Shown one piece after another: positions 13,885-22,261 of a stretch of DNA of 27,206 nt. The translations under genes were made by a program, and so were the position numbers. The stretch spans positions 13,868 to 41,073 of the forward strand of contig JAAAVE010000049.1 of the NCBI GenBank assembly GCA_015679605.1, given 5' to 3'. This DNA is from Podila epigama. Its lineage: Eukaryota > Mortierellomycota > Mortierellomycetes > Mortierellales > Mortierellaceae. Below the pieces are notes generated by a model. That model saw only the letters and a list, made by a program, of their open reading frames with translations, made no database searches and had not been told where the DNA came from. Numbering within the stretch: position 1 is the stretch's first letter; every line of letters starts with the position of its first letter.

Positions 13885-15208
13885 ATTGAGTAGGGGGTAA
13901 GTGTGTATGTGTTGGTGTGTGTGAGAGGGAGTGAGTAAGTGGGTGAGTGAGGGTGAGTGTGGGAATGAAGAATGGGTGAATGAAAAAGAAATGTGAAATG
14001 TTCAAAAGCGAATCGCAAAAGGCAACATATCATTTTTTTTTCTCTATTGTCGTCACCTCACCATTCAACGCGGCATTAAACAAAAAGGGATTGATAACAG
14101 ATTTTTTTTGAGACTCAGCGCTCATTTTTTTTGACTGCGATCACGAAAAATAGAAAAAAATACCCAACGAAAAGAAAAGCGATGGGAGTTTTGTGTCTCT
14201 GACTGTCAGCCTGTCCATCTGTTCATCTGTCAACACCCCCAATCTCCAAGGCGAAATTCTTCTTTGCTCCCTCTTCACTATTCTATTTCCCCAGAAAAAA
14301 AAATGGTCATGGTCATGGTCAGAACAAGTGCACAGACTTCAAACATTGGTCCATTGGTACTGGTTTTCAACTTGCGCACAACCAACCATTCTACAAGCAC
14401 ACACCTACACGCCCACTCACACACACTCACACTCGCACACACAAATCATTTCAACCTATACAGGCTACCCACCTAAACAGGTCACCACCCAGTCTTCACG
14501 TCTTCACGCATAGTCGTACATGTATAATTTCTCTTTCTGGTCCATTTCGTTCGCACCCCAACACCATCACCCCATGCTCAACTTCTCAGTTTGTATACGA
14601 CATGCAATGGTTGCATATATCTCGCCGGCCGATCGTCGCATAAAGTTCAAACTTCGTCATCTTTTTCTTTTTCTTTCTCCCACACACCATTCTTGCTGCT
14701 CTTTGGGGCCGCCATCTGAATGAGAGCATTCTTTTTTTTTCTTCTTCTCTTCTTTGCGCACTGACTACCTCGCTATCTTATCTCAAGTCTACGCTCCTCA
14801 ACCATCACGTTCTCATTTTCCTATTTGACCTCCTCCTCCTACACACCTTTCCCTCTCTAAATGATGCTTAGAGCATAGGACAATCAAAACAGCAAGTTGG
14901 CCGAACGCCTTGTGGCTGCAGTCATGCATGAAAAGGGTCTATTGGACGAGTTTATTTTTACCTTGTACCAGAAGAGGCTGCTCAGCCTCTGCACTCGCCC
15001 TTGACTTTGTGCCCGTCCGTTCTGCTCGGCTGAGCTGTTTCCACTCTTGTCGAGCAGCAAGAAAGAGTCTGCTTTACATGAAACATAACCTTTTGCACAA
15101 AAACAACGGCGCTCTGTATCGTAGACTTGTAGGTTATGGCACTTTCAAAAGAGGGCTGTGTCTACCTGACATCACTGGGTGGCACCTGGTTCGTAAAATG
15201 GAACGTAG
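13885..15208. promoter_or_regulatory. Large divergent intergenic region between PGI and first cysteine-rich gene
   Basis: The region begins with GTGTG/GAGTG repeats (13895-13975, the CT/AC-rich leader of PGI on the minus strand). It then has T runs, an AC-rich microsatellite-like tract (14394-14446) and CT-rich sequence. At 14879-15004 one frame is coding-like (about 40 codons including LAERLVAAVMHEKGLLDEF) but has no start, donor or recognised family. I cannot support a complete gene here. Confidence 0.4.
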
Positions 15209-15222
15209 GCTGTTGCAACAGC
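15209..15222. promoter_or_regulatory. 14-bp perfect palindrome upstream of CCAAT box
   Basis: GCTGTTGCAACAGC is its own reverse complement. It lies six bases before a CCAAT motif and about 65 bp before a TATA box, a plausible site for a dimeric transcription factor. Binding is inference. Confidence 0.45.
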
Positions 15223-15227
15223 AATGA

Positions 15228-15232
15228 CCAAT
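15228..15232 (+). promoter_or_regulatory. CCAAT box
   Basis: CCAAT lies 43 bp upstream of a TATA box, in the usual order and spacing for a fungal pol II promoter. Confidence 0.45.
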
Positions 15233-15274
15233 TCTACGCCACAAACGAAGTGGCTACAGCAGCTTGGCGTGATG

Positions 15275-15283
15275 TATATAAAG
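15275..15283 (+). promoter_or_regulatory. TATA box of first cysteine-rich gene
   Basis: TATATAAAG sits 162 bp before the start codon at 15445. Initiation about 30 bp downstream would give a leader of roughly 130-140 nt that includes the hexamer repeats. It is the clearest TATA element in the window. Confidence 0.65.
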
Positions 15284-15350
15284 CCAAGCTCACACATCAT
15301 CTTCTCCTCTCTACATTAAGCTCTTTTACAACAATCCAACAATCACAAAC

Positions 15351-15398
15351 ACCTACACTTACACTTACACTTACACTCACACTCACACCTATACATAC
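15351..15398 (+). repeat. ACTTAC/ACTCAC hexamer array in 5' leader
   Basis: About eight 6-bp units run in register (ACCTAC, three ACTTAC, two ACTCAC, ACCTAT, ACATAC) between the TATA box and the start codon. The resulting leader would be rich in A and C and probably unstructured. Similar ACTTAC/ACTCAC words recur in the intron of the same gene (15811-15886). Confidence 0.7.
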
Positions 15399-15444
15399 AC
15401 ATTTATATATAGTATATATCCTCACTCTCACACTTTCATTCACA

Positions 15445-16077
15445 ATGCATTTTACTCGTTCCTCCTCCTCAGTCAGCACTGTCCTGTGCATGTTCATTTT
15501 CTCTGTCCTGGCAATGCTTGCTACCACTCCAGCGACTGCCGAGGCTGGTTGTACCTTTGAATGTGCAGGAATTAGTACCAGCATCGTGTTCTGCGGTAAC
15601 ATTATCCGTGATGGGATCTCAGATGAGCTCCCAACTATCGGAGTCGATTCGCGCATTGACAACTGCCTTTGCAAGCAGGACAACGTGCGCCTCTACCGTA
15701 AGTAAACAGATATAAGTCACTGTGTGCTTAGCCGCAAGGAATATGTGCAGAGCTGAAATTTGGAGCGCTTTTGTACCCACTTATTCGAAATTACTCCTTA
15801 TTTTATCCTTTCTTACTTACACATTTACTCACATACTTACACCCACTGTCATACTCACTCTAACTCTCATACTCACACGCACACAGGCAACTGTCAGGCG
15901 TGCAAAGACCTGAACAATGCCGTCAACAAAACAAACAAGTTCGTCTCGGATTGCAAGATCTTGAACCAGAGCCGAGACCTCAGGAACGATGCTTCCTCGC
16001 GCCTTGGTGCTCTCCCCAGCGGCCTCGCCCATTTCACCATCGCCATTGTCGCTATCGGTCTCGCCGCTGCCCTCTAA
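15445..16077 (+). CDS. Small secreted 8-cysteine protein A, possible GPI anchor
   Basis: Two exons, 15445-15697 and 15887-16077 (phase 1, GTAAGT...ACAG), give 147 aa. I do not recognise a named family. A signal peptide is evident (hydrophobic VLCMFIFSVLAMLA, with cleavage likely near ATAEA-G). The mature part has eight Cys at about 36, 40, 50, 74, 76, 87, 90 and 107, with the pattern C-x3-C-x9-C-x23-C-x-C-x10-C-x2-C-x16-C, and the motif LPTIGVDSRIDNCLC. The C-terminus is hydrophobic (FTIAIVAIGLAAAL) after a small-residue stretch, as in GPI-anchored proteins; no charged cytoplasmic tail follows. A cell-surface or secreted role is inferred. The gene has CCAAT and TATA elements upstream and AATAAA at 16142. 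Its nearest relative here is at 19379-19885, beyond PUF6. Confidence 0.85.
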
Positions 16078-16141
16078 ACGATCTTGTGATGACCAAGAGG
16101 ATTGATATTTGATTCGCAGATTAATGATACCATCTACACCC

Positions 16142-16147
16142 AATAAA
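16142..16147 (+). promoter_or_regulatory. AATAAA poly(A) signal of cysteine-rich gene A
   Basis: AATAAA lies 65 nt after the stop codon at 16077, a typical 3' UTR position. The PUF6 start codon is only 195 bp further on. Confidence 0.55.
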
Positions 16148-16342
16148 AATTGCCACCAATTTTATTACACGTGTGTGGCTTAAATTTAACGATGCGTAAA
16201 CAACAAAAAAAAGGAACACTTGTCACCCAAAAAAGGTTGCATGGTTGGTTCAAAGCACTCCATTTTGTCCATCAACTCCATTTCTGTCCTCGCTAATTCC
16301 TCATTTCCCACTCACTTTCCCTATAGCACATCACATCCAGAC

Positions 16343-18557
16343 ATGGCAGTTTCAAAGAGAAAGTCCGCCAGCATCACTGCCGAAGCCCCACAGAAGAAGG
16401 TCAAGACGGTCAAGGAGCCCAAGGCTTCTAACAAAAAGACCATCTTTGGCAAGGCTGTCGAACATGACGATAACCAAGACGAGAATGAGGATGAGGATGA
16501 GGGTGAACTGGAACTTGAGCCTATCCGTGATGACGATGAGGAGCACAGCATGGATGTTGACTCAGAGCAGAAGGCTGCCGCTCAAAAACAGAAGATCCGT
16601 AAGTTGAACTGTTGTTATTCTTAACCTTCTACTCTTTTTCTCGTAGTCTTCGACTACCTGTGCCTGGTTTGGGGCTTGTAGTAGGACAAACAACGGCAAC
16701 GAAAAAAAAATAATAGATCATGATGTGATTAACCTCAGGAACTATTCTTCAACAACAAACAGCTACCAAGGAGCAGAATGCACAGAAAAAGGCGCTTCGT
16801 GATGAGCGCCGATCGCACAAACCCAACGCAGAATTGATCTATCCAGCAAAGAAACTCTGGGAGAAGCTTCGTCTTAAGGAGCTGCCTAAGGCTGAGCGTC
16901 AGGCGGTCATGAAGGACATGATGGCGTTGATCACTGGCAAGGTTCAGGAGCTCATTTTCAAGCACGATATGTCTCGTATCATCCAATCTTGCCTCAAGCA
17001 CGGAAACGAGGAGCAGCGAAATGTCATTGCAGGAGAGTTGGTTGGTCATTACTTGACCTTGTCAAAGTCCATGTACGGTCGTTTCATTGTTGTCAAGATT
17101 CTCCACTACTGCCAAAAGTACCGTGAGGCTATCATCAAGGAGTTTTACGGCAAAGTTAGACAATTGATCAAGCACAAGGAGGCTTCAGAGATCATTGAGG
17201 ACGCCTACTCGACCTACGCCAACTCTGCTCAGCGCGCTGCCCTCATTCAGGAGTTTTATGGACCAGAGTTCCGCCTGTTCAAGGTTGAGCAAAAGAAGAC
17301 TCTGACCGAGATCCTGGAGCAGAACCCTACTAAGAAGGATAATATCATGAAGCATTTGCTCACTACTCTTACTGGTTGCATGGAGAAGGGCACAGTCGGA
17401 CTGAGCATTGTCCACCGTGGCTTGCTCGAGTACTTTGAGCACGCCGATGCCAAGGGTATTCAGGTATGGCCGCTCTTTGTCATATCATTCCCTTCATTTT
17501 TTTTCTCTCTCCTAACAGATTCATATACGATATGTATATATTGTCACTCATTTTTGTTATCGTTATGATGAGCTGATATACTTATTTTTTTTGTTTCGCC
17601 TCTGTGTAATTTTAGGAAATGCTGGATGTCATGAAGGAGCAGGCTGTCGAGATTCTCCACACCAAGGAGGGAGCACAAGTGGCCATGTTCTGTTTGCTCT
17701 ATGCTTCTCCCAAGGACCGTAAAGCCATCTTGAGGACGATGAAGCCATTTGTGGTCAAGATCTGCAAGGAAGAATATGGACACATGGTGATGCTGCGGAT
17801 GTTTGACGTTGTCGATGATACTGTGTTGATGAGCAAAGCCATTTTGTCCGAGATTGTCAAGGAGATGGAGGATATTGCCAAGGACAAGTTTGGACGCCGT
17901 GTTATCCTCTACCTCCTCGCTGGACGTTCACCAAAGTACATTTCTCCCCAGAGCATCGAACTTTTGGCCAAGGGCGATGCTGTCCGTGCCAATACCAGTA
18001 AGAAAGAGGCTGCTGTCCGTTCAGCAGAATTGCTCGGATACATCTCGCCCGACTTGATTTCTTTGATCGCAACCAAGGCCCGTAGCCTGATGAACGAACC
18101 CTTGGCCTGCCAGGTCGTTCTTGAGACTCTTTTGCACGCCACCGGTGACAAGTCACCAGCTGTCAATGCCCTCCTTGAACTGGCCGCCGTTGATCCCGCA
18201 GAGTCGACGTCGGAGAACCCCAACCCGCTGACAACGATGCCCACAGACCGTCTCTACAAGAACCTTGTTATGTCAGACTACAAGGCGCCCAAGGCCGAGC
18301 CAAGTCTGCACTTTGCCAAGGCTTTGCTGACCACGATCTCGCCTTACCTCGGATACTTTGCCCAGCAGGGAGCGAGTGCTTTTATCGTCCTTGCTCTGTT
18401 GGAGAACCCAGAGACGGCACATGATGTTAAGAAGCAGCTCCAGGCATCATCAAAGTCGTCAATAAGCATCCAGAAGGAAATGGAGAAGCTTGTCAAAGGC
18501 AAACCAGAGAATGAACTCAAGGCTGTGCGCCTCATCCTCGAGACCCTTGCCAAGTAA
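16343..18557 (+). CDS. PUF6: PUF6 / PUM3-type Pumilio protein with CPL domain
   Basis: Three exons, 16343-16598, 16739-17463 and 17616-18557, give 640 aa, close to yeast Puf6 (about 656). Puf6/PUM3 proteins are nucleolar, bind RNA without classical Pumilio sequence specificity and act in 60S biogenesis; yeast Puf6 also represses ASH1 mRNA. The N-terminus has basic patches (KRKSAS, PQKKVKTVKEPK) then an acidic tract. LWEKLRLKELP opens the helical-repeat region with repeat-like segments such as MSRIIQSCLKHG, SMYGRFIVVKILHYC and KEGAQVAMFCLLYAS. The Leu-rich C-terminal part fits the CPL region. The start has CCAGACATGG context; upstream in-frame codons lack a better Met. The gene sits between the two related cysteine-rich secreted-protein genes. 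Confidence 0.95.
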
Positions 18558-19378
18558 ACAGATCCATGTCCTGCACGCACAAGCACAAGCACAAGCACAG
18601 CCAAAGAAAGCGGCAATATCATAATAGATCCATCTCATAACTTTTTTCTCCTTTTTCTTTTCTTTCCATGCACATGTTAACATTATCGATCCAAACAGCC
18701 TTTTTGCATTTTTCACTTCAATACACATTGTGTATATGTTTTTTTTTAGTGTCATTCATGTCCTTGACAAAAAGGACACATGCTTTCTTGACGATTGAAT
18801 TTACAATTGCCTTACCATATCATGACAGAAGTCTGGCGGAGGTCAATTCGTACAATAGGTATTTGGCGTTTCCGTTCGCAGCCTTTGGGTTGGGCTGTGG
18901 GATGGAAAGAGCAACTATGGCCTACACTGTGAGAATAGGGGTAGGTCGTCTCTATGCATCACGCGTTCTGTTTGTTTACATATCCTCCATGGATAACATG
19001 TAAATGGATGACCTCCTTTTTCCCCCATCTCCCCCTATCCCAATGCCTCCTTTCACTTAACCCACCAACCAACTGACAAAGAAACCGCCAGAAGGGATTG
19101 TCATTGACTCTCGACAATTTGACGACCAACGTGAAGAGAGAACAAAAAAAGGGCCACAATTTTCACGTCTTTGTTGCCTTTTCTTTTCTCATTTTCTTTG
19201 ATTCTTTCTTTCGTTATTTCGTTCTTTCGTTCTCTCTTTGTGTCTCCACTACTCTCTTTCTCTATCAAGTCCCAACACCCCACCTATCAATTTAACCACT
19301 GCATCAAGGCAGCGCAAAACGATTACGACCAGGAACAAACGTAAAGACAGAGACAGCAGACAAAAAAACCTCCCCACG
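18558..19378. promoter_or_regulatory. Intergenic region, PUF6 to cysteine-rich gene B
   Basis: These 821 bp hold the PUF6 3' UTR and the promoter and leader of cysteine-rich gene B. Near 18575-18600 there is a short GCACAA repeat. The 19180-19270 stretch is CT-rich, as is common upstream of fungal starts. No clear TATA box and no additional gene were seen. Confidence 0.45.
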
Positions 19379-19885
19379 ATGGCACTCAAATTCCTGTTTG
19401 GCCTACTCCTCCTATCACTACAGTTGACAATCAACGTACTACAAGTGGACGCACAGGCTTGTACTCTTGCCTGTGCCGGGTTCTTTGGAAAGGCTCTCTT
19501 TTGCCAAAACCCAAATCATTTCGACATCCCAACCACTATTCCCACCATTGGTTTGGATCCCATCCTCGATACATGTCTTTGTCAACAGAGCGTCATCCCA
19601 TCCATGCACAGCTGTGCTTCCTGCCGCGACAAAAACAACATTACCTGGGGCGATGCAACCTGGGTCTACATCGATGCCTGTAATAAGTTGTACCCGAACC
19701 GGAGTCTTTACTTGCCCAGCAGCGCCCTTTCTCTCAAACCTGTATCATGGTCTCGTATCTGGGGATCTGCATCTACAACGGGGTCTTCATGGACGCAACG
19801 ACTCTTTCGAGCCGCGAATATGTATTCGGTTCTCATGATAGTATCGCTCATCGTAACTATCACAAGTGCTATCATTTCTGGTTAG
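19379..19885 (+). CDS. Small secreted 8-cysteine protein B, paralogue of protein A
   Basis: A single exon encodes 168 aa. The signal peptide is clear (KFLFGLLLLSLQLTINVLQ, cleavage near VDAQA). Eight Cys at about 28, 32, 42, 66, 68, 79, 82 and 101 follow C-x3-C-x9-C-x23-C-x-C-x10-C-x2-C-x18-C. The first seven Cys have exactly the spacing of protein A, and the motif IPTIGLDPILDTCLC corresponds to its LPTIGVDSRIDNCLC. The C-terminus ends in a hydrophobic segment (VLMIVSLIVTITSAIISG), so a GPI anchor or membrane anchor is possible. Between the Cys region and this tail is a Ser/Trp-rich linker absent from protein A. Unlike gene A it has no intron before the CxxC motif. An AATAAA lies at 19971. 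I know no function for the family. Confidence 0.8.
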   Translation: MALKFLFGLLLLSLQLTINVLQVDAQACTLACAGFFGKALFCQNPNHFDIPTTIPTIGLDPILDTCLCQQSVIPSMHSCASCRDKNNITWGDATWVYIDACNKLYPNRSLYLPSSALSLKPVSWSRIWGSASTTGSSWTQRLFRAANMYSVLMIVSLIVTITSAIISG

Positions 19886-19970
19886 AGACAGATACTGCGA
19901 TACGGGTGAATTGTGTTATATGTGTGAAGAACTACAAATATATAATAATAATTACATATGTGTGTGTAAA

Positions 19971-19976
19971 AATAAA
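19971..19976 (+). promoter_or_regulatory. AATAAA poly(A) signal of cysteine-rich gene B
   Basis: AATAAA lies 86 nt downstream of the stop at 19885, within an A/T-rich 3' UTR. Confidence 0.5.
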
Positions 19977-20063
19977 AAACCTCTACATTTGTCAATGTCA
20001 AAATAACTTCGCCCAGGAGTCGAAGCTCTATTCGTATTCATCTAAAAATCGGAAAAGGCGGTA

Positions 20064-20192
20064 ATCGTTGCGTTCTAGCACGGATTCCGACTTAGAGGCG
20101 TTCAGTCATAATCCAACAGATGATAGCTTCGGGCCATTATGAACGGTTCCTCTCATACCAAGTTCATTATTATTGCAACAACATTTCATCAA

Positions 20193-20236
<44 letters not shown>

Positions 20237-20360
20237 ACGTTCCCTATTAGTGGGTGAACAATCCAACGCGTACTGAATTCTGCTTCAGTATGATAGAAAG
20301 AGGCAACATCGAACCAAAAAGCAACGCCGCTATGAACGCTTGGCTGCCACAAGCCAGTTG
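20064..20360 (-). pseudogene. Decayed 25S/28S rRNA fragment 1
   Basis: The plus strand reads as the reverse complement of the 3' part of large-subunit rRNA. Recognisable blocks are GACTTAGAGGCGTTCAGTCA, GGGTAAAACTAACCTGTCTC, ACGACGGTCTAAACCCAGCT, AGTGGGTGAACAATCCAACG, GAATTCTGCTTC, and TATGAACGCTTGGCTGCCAC followed by AAGCCAGTT. It is not functional. The universally conserved sarcin-ricin loop (AGTACGAGAGGA in rRNA sense) has become GGTATGAGAGGA here (about 20147-20159 on the plus strand), part of the stretch between the GATAGCTTC and GGTTCCTCT blocks is missing, and other substitutions are scattered. The fragment stops abruptly at about 20360 after CAGTT. Confidence 0.9.
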
Positions 20361-20940
20361 GCAACAAACAAAACAGAAGGGATAAAAAACTGCTTATGTT
20401 AAGCCATCTTTTGTTATCCTCTGTTCACCAACCCTGATCATGCGCCTTCAGCATTATCTGATCATGTGACCTTGGTCATTCAGCAGTACAAAGAGATGAT
20501 TTTGATGGACAAACTGATCTGACCAATATCGCCCCACTGCAAATATTTCGAATTCTGTTCGCCACTCAGCACCGACAGGTCAACTTTGCACAGGCGACGG
20601 GTGAACGTCATTTTACCCATAGTAGAAAACAGCCAATATCAAAACCTAAAGCACCAGTTCAAGCGACTACAGCGTGAGTGGCGAGATCTGCGACTAAACC
20701 CTTTTGGGCACAAATCAAGGACAATGAGTTGAAAAAGACTCAAAAGAGGAACGAGCGAAAACATCGGGTCAGCCTTGAGGGGAGCCATTGAGCAACCGAA
20801 AGTACCGTTCGGTTACTTTACCAAGAAGACGAAGAAGACCTATGGTAAGGAGAGGGGACGCGTAATGTTATTGCAATATGGGGATAGTGCTAGCAGATGA
20901 GTTTTTGACTATCAAACCCCTTTCCTTGTTTCTGGACAGA

Positions 20941-20980
20941 GGTTCTCAAGTGCGAATATTCGTATTCAAGCTTGAGAATC
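20941..20980. repeat. Short inverted repeat, 40 bp
   Basis: GGTTCTCAAG and CTTGAGAATC form 10-bp arms with one mismatch. The interior holds the 10-bp palindrome CGAATATTCG. It overlaps the left end of the putative hAT-like element and resembles a compact version of the hairpin at 21402-21524. Confidence 0.55.
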
Positions 20981-21401
20981 TATGGTCAAGAGCCTTTTGG
21001 CCAGTATGCATGGCACTGCGCTGTGGTATAGTTCTCGAGACAATGAGGATGGGCTGATCAAGAAGAGGTTTGGCCCTTTTTTTCCAGCCTTCATTTGCCC
21101 TGTGAAGCACCTTAACGTGTTCTGGTAAGAGCAAAGCAGCAGATTGGGTTCAAAGTTTAGTTTTGAATTGGTTTCTAGTTATTCTTTTTTCGTAACAGGG
21201 ATATGACCTTTCCCCCTCGTCAAAGCGACGAAAAAGTTAGGATCCTGGTCTTCGTTGTCAACGCCCAGACTTTTTTATCTGTGTCATGTTGCCAAGTCGT
21301 CAATTCCATCTCTTCACTGTGGAGGCCAAAAAGACCGCCCAAGGCCTTGTTGTTCAGTCGGACCTTGAGAAGCCTGCCTGTGGGATGAAAGATGCAAAAT
21401 G

Positions 21402-21524
21402 GGTTCTCAAGCTTGCATGGGTTTTCTGCGATGCAACTGCGAAATACACAAAATCTCTATTCGCATTCGCATCGCAGAAAACAAGTGTAAAATGCAAATT
21501 ATTCGCATTTGCATTTTGAGAACC
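21402..21524. repeat. Nested inverted-repeat hairpin, 123 bp
   Basis: The outer arms GGTTCTCAA and TTGAGAACC are perfect. Inner arms GTTTTCTGCGATGC (21421-21434) and GCATCGCAGAAAAC (21469-21482) are a perfect 14-bp inverted repeat, and TGCGAA/TTCGCA pairs lie inside these. The whole can fold as a long interrupted hairpin, as in MITE-like elements. It forms the right end of the putative hAT-like element. Confidence 0.7.
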
Positions 21525-22062
21525 TCTGATTAGATGCAATTGACGATCCAGCTATACAGAAGATCGATATTTCATCTGTTAGAGGGAATGTTTGCTGTTG
21601 GTAAGTAAGAATGAGCTGTTGAGTGTGCTTAATTTTACTTCTGGGGAGCTGTAGTAGGTTAACAGGTTTCTTGAACATCTAGGTTTACGGGCGGGTATTT
21701 GCAGCATGGATGGAGGCTAGTGGCCTCTATATCATGCGCTACGCTCACGCAAAGATTTGTGTGGCCTAGCCATGGTCATAATGTGCTTTTGAATCTCAAA
21801 GCTGATATCGAGGAATCGGTTCGGCACTCCAGTGAAGTATGAGATTATGCCAGGGCAAGGGTAGCGCATAATAGGATTCAACAATATCAACAAGTAGCTC
21901 GCATTACGCCTTGGTCACTGATGTTGGGTTTCTAATAAAAAATAAGAAAAATGCCAAACGCGCATGCGTGTATATCATGTTTTCCTCCACATATGTTGTA
22001 TCCTTACTTTTGTAGTTTAGTCGTGCACCATACAACTAAAAGACAATGTGTTTTCTTTCCAC

Positions 22063-22210
22063 GGAGCCGATCAAAAAGCTATGAACGCTTGGCTGCCACA
22101 GGGACAAAAGAATCGATAGGCTACACTTTCATGTTTATGGTCACATCGAAGATCAAAATTAAGGGGACTTTCACCTTTGGTTCCACTTCGAGTCGAGTCT
22201 CCCCTTTGAT
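22063..22210 (-). pseudogene. Decayed 25S/28S rRNA fragment 2
   Basis: The plus strand again reads as reverse-complement 25S rRNA: GAGCCGA then TCAAAAAGC, TATGAACGCTTGGCTGCCAC, GATCGATAGG-like ATCGATAGGC, GATCAAAATTAAGGGGACTT, and TTTGGTTCCAC. Compared with known 25S it has several deletions, for example of the GACGTCGC block and of the AGCCAGTTATCC stretch. The first 50 or so bases overlap the end of fragment 1, including 23 identical bases (20329-20351 and 22078-22100); the rest extends further into the 25S gene. It ends about 50 bp before the reductase start codon. Confidence 0.85.
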
Positions 22211-22261
22211 CAAAAAAAAAATGGCACATGTCTCTCCTCTCTCATTCCGTAACCTTTGACC

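Larger units (their letters stand above)
20937..21528. mobile_element. Putative hAT-like non-autonomous DNA element with 13-bp terminal inverted repeats
   Basis: CAGAGGTTCTCAA at 20937-20949 is matched perfectly by its reverse complement TTGAGAACCTCTG at 21516-21528, about 592 bp outer span. Inside both ends a TGCGAATA word follows in the same relative orientation, extending the similarity imperfectly. Ends of the form CAGNGGTTCTCAA are typical of hAT-superfamily elements. No 8-bp target duplication is evident (flanks TTTCTGGA and ATTAGATG), so the element may be old or chimeric. No intact transposase is present. Confidence 0.5.
20361..22062. mobile_element. Interval between rRNA relics with decayed coding-like and transposon-like sequence
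   Basis: This 1.7 kb has no intact gene. Short coding-like stretches appear in shifting frames: QFKRLQREWRDLRLNPFG (about 20658-20711), then a Lys-rich frame with KDNELKKTQKRNERK, then GYFTKKTKKTYGKERGR (about 20813-20863), and FHLFTVEAKKTAQGLVVQSD (about 21301-21360). Frame changes and stops between them suggest one or more decayed genes, perhaps from a transposon. I do not recognise the family. A hAT-like inverted-repeat element (20937-21528) lies inside the interval. Confidence 0.45.

Noticed and set aside
13895-14446. CRISPR-like or satellite array in the AC/GT-rich tracts
   Set aside because: Units are short and irregular dinucleotide or tetranucleotide repeats without spacers; ordinary microsatellite-like leader sequence.
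15136-15444. N-terminal extension of cysteine protein A to an upstream in-frame codon
   Set aside because: The extension would run through the TATA box and leader repeats; the signal peptide begins at the ATG at 15445.
17565-17576. ATGATGA followed by CTGA in a PUF6 intron, resembling snoRNA boxes C and D
   Set aside because: The two motifs are one base apart; a C/D snoRNA needs them at opposite ends of a 60-100 nt RNA with a terminal stem, which is absent.
20064-20360. Functional 25S rRNA gene
   Set aside because: The sarcin-ricin loop and other invariant positions are changed, and the copy is truncated and isolated.
20329-22100. Simple target-site duplication around one clean insertion in rDNA
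   Set aside because: Fragment 1 continues beyond the shared 23 bases and fragment 2 lacks the next rDNA bases, so a clean insertion model does not fit without later deletions.
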